DNA from: DATGWF01 sp035299585
Lineage (GTDB): Bacteria > Actinomycetota > Actinomycetes > Actinomycetales > Microbacteriaceae
NCBI GenBank assembly: GCA_035299585.1
Contig: DATGWF010000077.1
Span: 10,692 to 74,691 of the forward strand
DNA: 64,000 nt
Direction: 5' to 3'
Both the position numbers and the translations under genes were made by a program. Position 1 is the first letter of the stretch, and each line of letters starts with the position of its first letter. Under the pieces are notes generated by a model. The model worked only from the letters and a program-made list of their open reading frames with translations. It was not told where the DNA came from and ran no database searches. Below, one piece after another: positions 46,177 to 59,700 of this stretch.

Positions 46177-46213
46177 CGAAAGCTGGCCCACCGCACGGGC
46201 AGGCCAGCTTTCG
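46177..46213 (-). terminator. Hairpin terminator after the LAXTG protein gene
   Basis: A perfect 12-bp stem CGAAAGCTGGCC/GGCCAGCTTTCG with a 13-nt loop, 13 nt past the stop codon. Downstream sequence is T-poor. Confidence 0.7.
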
Positions 46214-46225
46214 AGGTTCGCGCGA

Positions 46226-47320
46226 CTAGGCCGCGCGGCGGCGTGCGAGCATCAGGCCCGCGACGGCGATGAGGGACAGCGCAATCGCGCCGGCCGCGGT
46301 CATTGCCGAAGCGTCCACACCGGTCGATGCCAGAGCTACCGGGGTCGGGGTCGGCGTCGGGATCGGGGCCGAAGACGTCCAGTTGATGACGTTCGCGTTC
46401 TCGAGACCCACGTTCAGGCGGCCGCTGAAGGTATCGAACTCAACCGAATTGGCGGCGACTCCATCGGCCCAGGTGATCTGGTCCGCGCTGACGCAGTCGT
46501 CGTTGTTGTAGTTCGCAGCGAACAGGGTGTCCGGGTCCCACAGGATGAATGCGACGACAGTCGCAGAGGCGCCCGGTTCGATGGTGACGTCGTCGATGTG
46601 GACGTACCACGAGTCGCCCGACATTTCCGAGACCGTGGCGCTGTATTCGGCTCCGGCGTCGCCCCATGCCATTGTTCCGGGAGCGTCACACTCGTCGCCG
46701 TGGGTGGCCCACATGGCGCTGGCATCGTTGAGAGCGGCCATAGCGTCCTCGTCCTCATCGACCGGCAGATCCAGCGAGCTCGTGGCGGAGTTCTGGAACG
46801 CGCGCAGGCCGCCGCCGTCGACGGTGGAGCTGCTGCTGCCCCAGTCAGTGTAGAAGCCGAGGTCGACCGTGATGGCCTCGGTGCCGACATTCGTGTACGT
46901 CACGGCGTGACGAAACAGGTCACCTTCGACGTAGTAACGCTGCTCGGACACAGCCGAGAGGTTGTTGTCGGCCAGTACCGAGTTCGACGCAGTGCCGGTC
47001 AGGGTGACATCGCCGTTATCGGCTACAACCCGGTCAAGATCGGCGTCGACGTTAGTGGCGAGCGAGTCGTAGCTGCTCCAGTCGTCGAAGCTGATCTGCG
47101 CTTCGAGGCCCGTGTCGAGCACGTCGGTGTACTCGTCGAAACCGTCACCAATGAGGTCGGCGTCGTTGGCGTTGAGATAATCCGATTCGGCATCCCAGCT
47201 CGAGTGGCCGACCTCGACGGTCGAACCGTCCCAAGGTGCTGCATGTGCGGCCATTGCCGGAACGATGGTGAGCGCTGCGGCTGCTGAAACAGCAGTCAGG
47301 CGCACGAGTGTTTTCTTCAT
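46226..47320 (-). CDS. Secreted cell-wall-anchored protein with LAXTG sorting signal
   Basis: 364 residues. The signal peptide MKKTLVRLTAVSAAAALTIV is followed by a cleavage-type AHA-A site. The acidic, Ser/Asp/Thr-rich extracellular body has only two cysteines that I can see (CDAPG, DDCVS). Near the end there is a PIPTPTPTP spacer, LASTG, a hydrophobic helix and the ARRRAA tail. This layout is that of class E sortase substrates of actinobacteria. The body resembles no family I recognise. AAGGGG is the ribosome binding site. Divergent from the tRNA-Lys and giant-protein side. Confidence 0.82.
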   Translation of the reverse strand: MKKTLVRLTAVSAAAALTIVPAMAAHAAPWDGSTVEVGHSSWDAESDYLNANDADLIGDGFDEYTDVLDTGLEAQISFDDWSSYDSLATNVDADLDRVVADNGDVTLTGTASNSVLADNNLSAVSEQRYYVEGDLFRHAVTYTNVGTEAITVDLGFYTDWGSSSSTVDGGGLRAFQNSATSSLDLPVDEDEDAMAALNDASAMWATHGDECDAPGTMAWGDAGAEYSATVSEMSGDSWYVHIDDVTIEPGASATVVAFILWDPDTLFAANYNNDDCVSADQITWADGVAANSVEFDTFSGRLNVGLENANVINWTSSAPIPTPTPTPVALASTGVDASAMTAAGAIALSLIAVAGLMLARRRAA

Positions 47321-47370
47321 TGAGTTGCCCCTTCGTGGACACGAATCGGCGGGTATGCTCCGCCATCGTT

Positions 47371-47376
47371 AGCGTA
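47371..47376 (-). promoter_or_regulatory. Candidate -10 element for the LAXTG protein gene
   Basis: TACGCT on the minus strand, 50 nt upstream of the start codon, giving a leadered transcript with an RBS. Confidence 0.4.
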
Positions 47377-47460
47377 GCAGCGGGTCTCTCTCGGACCGAA
47401 CGCGTTCGCGACTCGAGGTGGGCAGGCGGCGAGTGGAGAAACAGTGCGGGCCCGAACAGT

Positions 47461-47496
47461 CCACAGTTCGCCTGTGGCGCCGCTCCTCACGAGCGG
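47461..47496 (-). terminator. Two hairpins downstream of tRNA-Lys
   Basis: CCGCTC/GAGCGG (47480-47496) and CCACAG/CTGTGG (47461-47477), each a 6-bp stem with a 5-nt loop, just 3' of the tRNA on its own strand. Candidate terminator or processing structure. Confidence 0.45.
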
Positions 47497-47502
47497 ATAC
47501 GG

Positions 47503-47575
<73 letters not shown>

Positions 47576-47693
47576 ATGCCCAAAGGCACGGCTCCAGTGT
47601 ACGACGTTGTCGGTATGGCAAAAACCAGCGGGAAACCCCAAAAAAAAGCATGAAACTGGCACGAAATTGGCGTCGCGCTATATAGAGGCACAA

Positions 47694-47705
47694 TACCCTT
47701 GAAAC
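47694..47705 (+). promoter_or_regulatory. Leaderless-type -10 element for the giant surface-protein gene
   Basis: TACCCT (47694-47699), 6-nt spacer, ATG at 47706. No ribosome binding site is seen. An AT-rich CTATATAGAGG lies 20 nt further upstream and is an alternative. Confidence 0.45.
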
Positions 47706-50700
47706 ATGCGGTGGTTGACAGCAACCGCGGTGTCCGCGCGCCTTCGCGCCGGTGCCGCGGCTGTGGCGACCCTTGCGCTCGTGGCCTCTGGTCTCGTTGT
47801 GGAATCCGGGGTCGATGCCGACGGCGCCTGGGGCGCTCCCACGCGTGTCGCATCGAACCTGCTCATCAACCTCGACGGCAACGACACCACGAGCCTCGCC
47901 GCGAGCTCGCCGACGAGCTGGAACAGCATCGCTCCAGCGTCGTCGCTCGTGTCGAGCACGCTCCGCAACGTGACTCGGTACAACTCCGGTGGCATCGGCG
48001 GTCTGACACTTCCAGCGGCTGGCCAAGCTGCCGGAGGCGCGGCATTCGTGGCGGGAACCGGGGCCGTCGCGGGAGCACAGTCGGCCGACATGTGGATCAA
48101 CCCCTCGAACCTCAACACCGGCTGGAACATCATCGCTTCCCGATGGTTTTCCGATAGCGCGGGTTCTTCAGCTGCCGTCCAAGACTGGCACTTCGCCATT
48201 TTCGTGAGCGGTTCCACCGGTCTGCTTCGCCTCGACACCACCTCCCGCACCGGCAGCAACCCGATCTACGGCTCCCAGACATTCCCGACCACGGGCGCGA
48301 ATGTGTGGTACCACGTCGGGTTCACCATCGATGCCAGTGGAAACGCTCAGCTGTACGTCAACGGTCGAGCCGACGGAAGCGCGACGGTTGCAAACGCAAT
48401 CACGGGAAGCTCGTCTGCGCAACTCTGGGTCGGCGACCAACGCGGCGGTATGGGTTCGTTCCCGGGCGTCATCAGCAAATTCCGGATCTACAACACCGCG
48501 CTGACCGCCGCCCAAATGCAGCAGAACTATCAGGCGGAAGGCTCGCTCTACGGCTACCCCGTGGTGACGTTCAAATCGAACTACAGCGGCGGTCCGGCTG
48601 ACACCTTCCAGAACGTCGGCTACAACGTGGCGACCGCCCTGACCGGGAACACCTTCACCCGCACCGGATACAGCTTTGCCGGTTGGGCGACGAACGCCAA
48701 CGGCACGGGCACGACATATGCCAACGGCGCAAACATCACGACAACGTCGACGAGCGGCGTGGACCTCTACGCGCAATGGGCGCTCAACCCGGTGAGCCCG
48801 ACCGTGAGCGGCACTCCTCGGGTCGGTCAAGCACTCACCGGCACCGCGGGTGTCTCAACAGCCCCGAGCGTCACGTCGAGCTATCAATGGCAGCGATCCG
48901 TCGACGGCTCGACCGGTTGGACCGATATTGCCGGTGCGACCGCCATCAGCTACACGGCCGTGACGGCCGATGCGGGCAACTTCCTCCGTTTGCGCCAGAC
49001 CATCACCGACGGCACCGTGAGCGCGAGTGGGACGAGTACCAACACGACGGTCGTGCTCTCGGCCAACAGTGCGGCAGCCACGGCTGGCGTGAACAACGCG
49101 GTGACCGATCTCATCCCGGCCGTGCCCAATGACAGCAACGTGGTGAACGTCACGATTGTGTCCTCGAACCTCAGCACCGGACGGCTGAAGTGGAACGCGA
49201 CCCCGGCGAACCTCACCGGGGTACTCGGTGCCGACCCGAACACCACCGGCTGGATTCCGAAAGAGACGCATTCGAGCACATGGGCGACCGCGGGATTCCC
49301 GATTCTCAGTTTCCGCGGAACCGGTGCCGACGTTCGCACCGCGATGGCGACACTGAACTACACCTCGACGACGGTGCAAACCGACACGCTGCGCATCTAT
49401 GTGAACTCCGGGAGCAGTCAAGACGCGCACGCTCTGAACTACATTCCGATCGTCGACAACGGCAACCAGCTCACCTTCCACTACTACGCCTTCCAGACCC
49501 AGACCGCGCGAATCTGGACCGACACCCAGGCATACCTTCAGGGGCTCACCGACATCGGCACCGGAGTGGTTTCGCCGAACAAGTGGCACCTCATGACACC
49601 GCGGTACTGGATTGAAGACAGCCGCGGTTGGGGACTCAGCGCCTGGGCCGGCAGGCCTGCCGCAAACAACGTGCTGCTCGGGGGCACGGCAAACGCTGGC
49701 TCATCGAGCTGGTACTACCCGGCCGGCACGGACGGGTACACGAGCCAATCCATTTTCTCGGTCAACGCAACCGCGCAAACCGGCTTCTACGGAGCCACGT
49801 GGTACCCGCAAGACGCCGGCACGTCTGTCAGCCGCGGCATGGAGTACTGGTGCAACAGCTGCACGATGTCGAACGGAAACATCTCGGGGACGGGAACGTT
49901 CTTTGCCTGGGATGACATTCCTCGTGACACCACCGCCATCGGCGCGTACATTGCGGAGACCTGGTCGAGCACTCCGCTCGCCACCTCGACAAGCTCGACC
50001 GCCGCGCAAACCGTTCGGACCGTTGTCGGCCCGGACGCTCCGACCGGACTCTCCGCGACACCGAGCACATCGACAAGTGTCACCCTGAACTGGACCGCTC
50101 CCGCGAGCACGGGCACGGACCCCGTCACCGACTACACGATTCAGACCTCCAGCGACCAGTCCACTTGGACGACCTTTGCCGACGGAGTCTCGAGCGCGAC
50201 GACCGCGACCGTCACCGGATTGATGACCGGGCAAACCTATTGGTTCCGAGTTGCGGCGGTGACGAGCACCGGCGGTGCGTATTCGACGACGGCTTCGGCG
50301 TTCACGACGCTGACCGGGAATACCAACGCGCTCGGTGGATACTCCGTGCCCTCGAACCTCACCGGAACAATTCGGGTACTGCTCTGGTCGAGTAACCCGA
50401 ACGGCAAGCTCTCTGTCACCTCGGCGACCAACATCGACGGCGGCATCCGGAACACCGCGAACTATCCCGACACGAACGCCTACACCCCGATCAACGGATT
50501 CAACCCGGCGACCATTCTGAGCGCGGGCCGCATGATCGGTCTCGTCGACACCAGTGCGAGCGAACTCAACGCAGCGCTCGCAACGCTGAAGTATTCCTCC
50601 GCGACCGCCTCGACCGACACCATCCGAATGTGGGTGTCGAACGGAACCGAGTACATCCCCATTGCGAACGGATCGAACGTTGAGTTCCACTACTACGGAT

Positions 50701-53700
50701 ACGTCGGTTCGAGCCAGACCTGGGCAAACGCACGCAACACGAGCAACGCCGGTGCCGCACGTACCATCGACGGCGAATCATTGGCGGCGGGCACGTCGTT
50801 CTTGGCAACGGCGCGCTATCGCGCCGAAGACCTGTATCTGAAGTCGCTCAATTCGAGCTCGGCCTGGTTGAGCGCGGCCGACTTCAGCACGGTCGATGGG
50901 AGCAATGCGGAAGGCTCCTGGAAGTGGTACGGCGCCGACGCGAACGGCAACACGGGCGTGCAGTTCTGGTCCGGCGGGCAGGCGGGGTCGTCGGTCGGTG
51001 GCGAATACCAGAACTGGGTTGCGTCGGCTGCGACCACCCTGCTCGAACCCAACGGAGGCACCGGCGAGAACTGCCTCGGCTACAACGGTGGCGGCACGTT
51101 CAACACCGCGCCGACCTCGGGAGTGGCCTGGAACGACTTTGGCTGCACGGGAACCACGACCGGGTATTACTGGGAAGCATTCAAGACGGGTGCGCCGTAT
51201 GGGTCGAACACCTCGAACCCCGGCGCGAGCAACTATGCCGCACCCGCGGTGTCGTCCACCATTTCCGTCGCGGCTCCCGTCGCCGCACCGACCGGCCTCA
51301 CGGCAACGAGTGCGACCGCCGGTCAGATCGACCTGAGCTGGACAGCCCCCGCCGGTGTGAACGGCATCACCAGCTATTCGATTCAAACCACGACCGACGG
51401 CTCCACCTGGACGGAGACCCGCACCACCGCATCGACGGCGACGACCCACACCCTGACGGGACTCACGAGCGGCACCTATTACCACATCCGTGTCGCCGCA
51501 ATCACGGCGAACGGCACGGGCTCGTACGCCTCGACGTACTTCACGCCCAACGGCGGGAACCGCATCAGTGCGACGACCAACACGGCGAAGACCATCACTA
51601 CGATGCAGGTGGATACCGCCATCGGTTCGACGCGCTACGTGCGCGTCGTGCTTCGCGCCACGAACGCCGGTGCCACCCTCAAACTCGCCGGATCGACCGC
51701 AAACATCGGCGCCCAGCGAGGAACCGCGAACGCGGCAAGCCTCAGCGCCGCCGGGCAGATGATCGGTCTGACCGGAACCGTCGCGAACGTCAACCTCGCA
51801 CTCCAGGGTCTCAGCTACACCGGACCGGGTTCCGCGACGACGGACTCGATTGCGATGTGGGTCTCCGCGGGAACGACCGCGAGTACCCCGCGGGATTTCG
51901 TGCCCGTCGTGAACAGCCGAGGCGAGGTGGAATTCCACTACTTCGGATTCACCAACAGCACCCTCACATGGCAGGGGGCATTCAACGCGGCCGCCGCCGA
52001 CTCCACCCAGATCAACGGCGTCAATGCTCCGGGCAAGTTCCTCGCCACGCTCGAGAGCCTCGATCAGCAGGTCGCCGCCATGCAGTACTACACCAATGGC
52101 GCCTGGCTCGGCGGCGGTGACTACACGGCCGTGAACTCGGCGAACGCGGACGGCGCATGGTACTGGCTCGGCCCTGACACGGGCGTGACCCAGTTCTACA
52201 GCGGAAGCAACGCGAGCGGCACTGGCGGCATCGTGGGCGGATCGTTTGTCGCCTGGGGCGCGAGCAACTCGACAACACAGCAGGAGCCCAACAACGGCGT
52301 CCAGCAAAACTGTCTGGCGACAATCGCCACCCCGAACGCCCTCACCAACTCTGGATTCGTTGCGGTCTCGGCCGTTGGCGGTTACGCCTGGGACGACGGC
52401 TCGTGTACCAGCACCCAATCGTCATATGTCTGGGAATACGTCTCGAACGAACCCGTCGGTGGCGCGACCCCGGGCGACAACTACGCGACCATGACGGCGC
52501 AGGCCGTTGTGGTCAACCCCAATGCCGATGCGCCCACCGCCGTCACCGCGAACGCTGCCGGGTCGACGGCCGTCGCGGTCGGCTGGACAAGCCCGACCGT
52601 CTACGACTCCAACCCGCTCACCGGCTACACCGTCCAGTATTCGACGAGCTCGAGCTTCACTTCGCCATCGTCATTCGCAACGGGCTCGACCTCGCCGTTC
52701 GCACTCGTGACCGGGCTCACCGCGAACACGACCTACTATTTCCGCGTCTTCGCGACCGGTTCCGGTTGGACGGGCCTCACCAGCGCCGCGACCGGGGCCG
52801 TCACCACCCCATCGAGCGCAACCAGCATCACCATTGTCAGCTCGGGCGGTGCCGCCGCGAGCGCGTACAGCCTGACCGGTGGCATTGTGACCGTGAAGAC
52901 CGGCACGAGCGTGAGCATCAATGCGGCGGACGTGGTCACGCAGCTTGGCGCCCGTGATGTGCAGATTGCCGCGGACTCCGTCACGATCAACGCTGCCCTC
53001 GCGTGGACTGCCAACACCCGACTCACTCTCGGCTTGTCGAGCGCCTCGACGGTGAACGTCAATGCCGATATCTCGTCGGGCTCCGCGACCGCCGGAGTCG
53101 CCATCTTGCCGGCGGCCTGTGCGTTCAGTTCCGCTGGTAGCTACTCGGGCTGTTACTCGCTCGATGTCAAGAGCGGTGCCAACATTGCCCTCAGTGGAGC
53201 GACGCCCACACTCGCAATCGGCGGCCAGGCGTACACCGTGCTGAATACGGCCGCGCAGGTTCGGGCACTCAGCAGTAACGCGGGCACTGGCCTGTATGCA
53301 GTGACGAACGACGTCGACCTGTCCGGTACGACGGCAACGACATCAATCGCGTTTGCCAGCGGGTTCTCGGGCACGTTCGACGGTCTCGGTAACACCGTTC
53401 GCGGCATTACCTCGAGCGGAAGTTCGTCGTTCGGGTTCATGCAGTCGATCCAGTCGCCGGGTGTGGTGCGGAACCTCGGCGTGAACGCAAACATCACCCT
53501 GACGGCTCCGGGCGCGACTGCAGCCATTGTCGGCGGCGGTCTGGCCGGGTTCGTGGGCACGGCGGGAAACACCACGATTGACCAGGTGTGGACGACCGGT
53601 TCGATTCAAACCGGAAGCGGCTCGTACGGGGCCATCTCGGCCGGTGGTCTCGTGGGAAACGCCTGGGGAAGCTCGCTCAGGATAACGCGCTCGTGGTCGA

Positions 53701-56700
53701 GCATGAACATCGATACGAGCGCCACGCCCACCTTCAGCAACGTCGCGCTATCGGGCGGCGGAAGCCAAGCGACCGGCCCGTGTCTTGGCATCGGCGGCCT
53801 CGTCGGAACGAACACCGGATCGTTCTGCACGAGCAGCGCCGGGGCGAACATCTCCGTTGAGCAGGTCTACAGCACGGGCTCGCTCAAGCGGGGAGCCGCT
53901 CCGACGTGGCACGGCGTCGGCGGCCTGTTCGGTGTGGTCACGACGGGTTCTACGGTGTCAGCTACTGACGCGTTCACGTGGGGCCGATACAGCTCGACCG
54001 ACAGCTTGGCAAGTGTCGGCGGCATGACCGGCTTTGGAACCGCAAGCTACACCCGGACGTACACCTCGCACTCGGCATGTGCGGCGAACACGACGGCAAC
54101 CGGGTGTACCTCCAGTGTGCGGCCCGGAACGACCGGCACCTATTCGACCGCGGCCTGGACCTCGACCAACGGCACCACCCTCGCGAACCTCGCATCCCCG
54201 ACCATCGCCCTGTTTGTCCGGCCCACCGCCCCGAGCGACGGGAGCGCGGCAACGGTCGGATACTCGGTGACCGACGCGGCTGGCAACGACTACAAGTCTC
54301 TGATGGGTACGACCGGATACCCGACGCTCTCGGGGGCACCCACCTGGGACACCATCACCACCAGTTCGGGAATCGGGTCGTACAGCGTGACCTATGCCTC
54401 GGGGCTGTCACTCACCGGTTCCGGCTCGAGCGCGTACACCTTGAATGCGGCGCCGACGGGCACGACCATTGCCATCACCAAGGTGGCCCAAACCATCACC
54501 TGGTCTCCGACCACCGCGCTCGTTCGCACCGACAGCGGCACCGTGCTTCCCGCGGCAACGACCGACGGCGCTGGCGCCATCAGTTACGCGGTGAGCGCGG
54601 GAACGGCCTCGTGTGCCTTCAACGCGACGACTCGCGCACTGACCTTCACTGCGAGCGGAACCTGTGACATCACGGTCACGGCCGCCGCCACGAGCACCAA
54701 CCTCCAAGCGACCCTCACCCGAACCTTCACCATCGGAACGGCCGCACCGCTCGCACCGACCGGACTCACAGTGTCGGCGGGCGTCGCTGACGGCCGACTC
54801 GACGTCTCGTGGACGGCTCCGGCGACCACAACGACCGGCGGCACGATCGCGAGCTATACGGTCGAGTATTCGAGTGACGGAACCGCTTGGACGACCGTGT
54901 CCGGCATCCTGACCACCTCGACAACGATCGCCGGGTTGACGAACGGCACCGCGTACACCGTGCGGGTTCGTGCTGTGAACTCCGAAGCGATGACGGGTGC
55001 GAACGCGACTTCGAGCCCAGCAACTCCGTATTGGCTCCCTATTAATACGAGTGTGCCGACAATCACTGGAACGGCTGCCGGCGGTCTGAGCCTCACCGCG
55101 GCCGACGGGACCTGGTCGGCCAATGGTGGAACCGTGACCGCGACCACCTACCAGTGGCAACGCAACGTTTCTGGCACCTGGTCAAACATCCCGGGGGCGA
55201 CTGGCGCCACCTATACCGTGTCGAGCGCGAACGACACCGGCGCAGTCCTTCGCGTCCTTGTGTCCAAGACGAACGGCGCGAACGGCTCTGCCTACGTGAG
55301 CGCGTCAAGTGGCTCGACCGCGACGGTGCGGTCAGGCCTCGCCTCGGCCCCGACTATCGGTACCGTGACGCCGGGGAACCGACAACTCACCGTCACCTGG
55401 TCGGCCCCGAGCACCACGAACGGCGGCACAATTTCGTCGTACACGCTCAAGGTGTCGACCGACGGAGCCACCTGGCAGTCGGGCCTGACCGGCGTCAGCC
55501 CCACCGCGACGAGTGCCACCATTCCGGCGCTCACCAACGGTACGGCGTACTTCGTCCAGGTGCTCGCGGTGACTGCCGCAGGTGACGGGCAGACTGCGGC
55601 GACGACAACCGCGTCCACGCCCGCAACCACCGCGACGAACACCATCGCGCCAGCCGTCACCGGAACGGCAGCCGCCGGAGTTGCGCTCACCGCAGGAAAC
55701 GGAACGTGGACCGACGGCGGCGCGATAGTCACGTACAGCTATCAATGGCAATCCTCCGCAACCGCTGGCGGCAGCTTCGCCGACATCGCGGGAGCGACGG
55801 CGGCCACGTATACGCCGGTTGCGGCCGATGTTGGGCGATTCCTTCGGGTCACCGTGACGGCCACCAACAGTGCCGGCGCAACCGCCGCCGTTTCGGCAGC
55901 GACATCGAGTGTGCAGAGCGGTCTTGCCGCGGCGCCCACGGCACTCGCATCGAGCGCAGGCAATGGGCAACTCTCCGTGACCTGGACCGCGCCGACCGTC
56001 CTCAATGGCGGAGCGATCTCCACCTACAACGTCTACGTCGCGACAGCCGGAAGCGGCAACTGGAGCCTGGTGACCCGAGCGGCCACAACGACAGCCGCAC
56101 AGGTTGTCACGGGCCTTGTCAATGGGACCGGCTACGACGTCAAGGTCGAAGCGGTGACGGGCGCGGGCGTCGGTGCGGCAGCAACCCTTTCAGCGAGCGC
56201 CTCGACCACCCCATTCACGACGCCACTAAACACCGCGCCCCCCACCATCGCCGGTACGGCCGCGAGAGCGATCACGTTGACGGCCGCGAACGGGACCTGG
56301 GACGGCTACGGCCGAGTCATCACCTACAGCTATCAGTGGCAGGTCTCCGACGGCGGAACGGGACCCTGGGTCAATATTCTCGGCGCAACGTCGCCGAGCT
56401 ACACCGTCGCTTCCGCCTACGTCGGTTCGACAATTCGAGTACGCGTCTCCGCCGACAACTCGGCACCGGCCGCCGGGAACGCCGTCTCTTCGCCGACCGC
56501 GATTGTCCAGAGCGGGCTGGCAGACGCTCCAGCCATCACCTCCGTGGCCCGCGGTGACCGCCAACTCTCGGTCAACTGGACCGCCCCCGGTAGCACCAAT
56601 GGCGGCACCATCACGAGCTACACCCTGCAATACACCTCGAACCAGCTCGACTGGCAGACCGCGTCGTCGAGCATTTCGCCGTCAGCGACGAGCGCGACCA

Positions 56701-59700
56701 TCACCGGCCTGAACAACGGCACGGGCTACTTCGTTCGGGTGTTCGCAACGACCGCCGCCGGCGACGGAGCGATTGCCACCTCGAACGCGGCGACCGTCCC
56801 CTCAACGGTCGCCACCAATACCGCGCTGCCCGCCGTGACCGGAACGGCGGCCGTCGGGGTGTTGCTTTCAGCGACGAGCGGAACGTGGACTGACGGCGGC
56901 GCCAGTGTGGCGTACACCTACCGGTGGCAATCCGCGGCGACCGCGAGCGGAAGCTTCGTCGACATCGCCGGGGCAACCGCCGCCACCTATACCCCGACTG
57001 TTGCCGACGCGGGCACGGTTGTTCGCGTCGTGGTTACCGCAACGAATAGTGCCGGAGCCGTCTCGGCATCCTCGTCGGCAACCTCCGCCGTGCAATCGGG
57101 ACGCGCTGGTGCGCCGAGCGGCCTTACCCCGACCGCGGGCGACGGGAGCATCGCGCTCAGCTGGACTGCACCGAGCGCCCTGAACGGCGGCACCATCTCG
57201 AACTACGCCATCGATTGGGCGGTCGCCGGTTCCGGGAACTGGGTGAGCGTCAGCCGTGTCGGATCGACCGCGGCGTCACAGACCATCACCGGGCTCAGCA
57301 ACGGCACCGCATACGACCTCCGGGTTGCGGCGATTACCGCGGCGGGGGTTGGCGCCGCCGCAACATACAGCGCAACCATCGCATCCACTCCCTTCACCAC
57401 CCCGGTAAACGGTGTCATCCCCAGCGTGACGGGCACCGTTGCGGTCGCACGCACCCTGAGCGCGAGCACCGGATCGTGGACGGAATACGGGCACCCCGCC
57501 ACCTACAGCTATCAGTGGCAGCGATCGGTTGACGGGCTGCAGGGGTGGACCGATGTTTCCGGTGCGACGGCGTCGACGTACACGGTCCGCGAGGCCGACC
57601 GCGGGCTCATCCTTCGGGTCCGAGTCACCGCCGACAACGGAGCGTCATCAACCGCCGCCGTCGCTTCCCTGGGCACCTCTGCGGTGCAATCTGGCCTTGC
57701 GAGCGCGCCACAGAACCTGGTCGTGACTCGGGGCGACCGTCAACTGTCGGTGGCCTGGTCTGCTCCCGAATCTGCCAACGGCGGCATCATCCGCTCCTAC
57801 ACGGTTCAAGCATCCACTGACTGGGTGAGTTGGACGTCGCCGACGACGGTTTCGGTGAGCGGAACGAGCGCAACGGTGACCGGGCTGTCGAACGGCACCG
57901 GCTACGTGGTTCGCGTGTTCGCGGTGACCGATGCGGGTGACGGAGCCGCCATATCGACTCCAACGACGACGGTGCCATCGACCTCACCGAGCAACACGAC
58001 GGTACCGAGCCTTCCGGCCACTCCGGCTGTTGGCGTCGCACTCACCGCGGAGCCCGGAGGGTGGAATAACGGTGGTGCGTCGGTCACGTACGGCTATCAG
58101 TGGCAGCGGGCATCTACGAGCGCTGGCCCGTTTGCGGACATTGCCGGCGCCACCGGTGCCACGTACACCCCGGTCGCCGGCGATGAGGGCCTCTCCCTTC
58201 GAGTGGCCGTGACGGCAACAAACGTCGCCGGAACCGCAACCGTAGCTTCAGAGGCCAGTGACGTTGTGCGGTCCGGTCTCGCGGGCGCGCCGACAGGGCT
58301 GAGCTCGACCGCGGGGGATGGGCAGCTGACCATTTCGTGGGCGGCACCGGCAGAGCTCAATGGCGGTGCCATCCTCACCTACAACGTGTACACCGCGGTC
58401 GCGGGTTCACTCCAGTGGATCCCGGTCGACCGACCGGGCTCGACCACACCCGAGCAGACCATCGGCGGGCTCAGCAACGGTGTCGCGTATGACCTTCGCG
58501 TCGAGGCGGTGACCGCCGCCGGGGCGGGTGCCTCGCTCATCGTCTCCGCGAGCACCGATTCCACTCCGTTCGGTACGCCTTCGAACATCGAGCTGCCGGA
58601 GGTGTCTGGCTCGGCGGCGGTCGGCCGAGTTCTCTCATCAACGGTTGGAACCTGGATCACCGACGGTCACGCGGCCACCACGAGCATTCACTGGCAGCGG
58701 TCCAATGACGGGGGCCAGAGTTGGTCCGATATCGTCGGAGCCACCGAGGCTCTCTACACCGTTCAGCCCATCGATTTCGAGGCGCAGCTGCGCGTTCGGG
58801 TGACCGCCGCGAATGGTTCGGCCATCGACGGGGTCGCGGTCTCGAACGCAACGATGACGGTTGACACCGGCCTGCCGGACGCGCCCACCATTCACACGGC
58901 GGAACGCGGCGACGGTTCGGTCGCGCTCGGCTGGAGCGCTCCCTCCGCTCTGAACGGCGGGGTCATTCACGGATTCACCGTGCAGCTGTCGACCGACGGT
59001 GTGAACTGGACGACCGCGACCGAAACGCTCGGCGCTGACGCCGACGACGTCCTCGTGACCGGTTTGACGAATGGCACGGGATACCTCTTCCGCGTGTTCG
59101 CCGTCTCTGCAGCGGGTGATGGAGCAGCGGGAGCCACCGGCGACTACGTGATTCCCGCCACAGCCCCGTCGAACACCGTGTTGCCTACCGTTTTGGGAAC
59201 GCCGGCCGTCGCTCGCGCCCTGACCTCAAGCGCAGGCGATTGGAGCGATAACGGCGATGCGCTGAGCCTGAGCTACCAGTGGCAGAGCGCGCCGAACGCC
59301 GAAGGCCCCTTCGTCGACATTCCCGGAGCGGTGGCCGAGCGGTACGTCCCGAGCGTGACCGACGTCGGAAGCGTGCTGCGACTGCGGGCAACCGCCACAA
59401 ATGCGATGGGCGCGACGAGTGCCTATTCGGAGCCGAGTGGCAGCGTTGCCTCCGGTCTCGCGGCCGCGCCAGGCGCGCTCACCGCCTCATTCAACTCCGC
59501 GGGAAGTTTGTGGATTGATACGGCGTGGGAAGCGCCAAACGACCTCGGCGGCGCCATCGGCATCACCGGATACGTTCTCGAATACCGGGCGGAAGGAGCC
59601 AGTACCTGGGTTGTCGCGGCGGACGATTTGCCGAGCGACGAGTACCGGACCACCGTGACGGGCATCGCCCCCGGGTTGCACTATGAATTCCGTCTCGCGG

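Noticed and set aside
50778..52418. 546-codon minus-strand ORF inside the giant gene
   Set aside because: The plus frame here carries the lectin-like and FN3 domains in phase. The minus product is Arg/Gly-rich with no motif.
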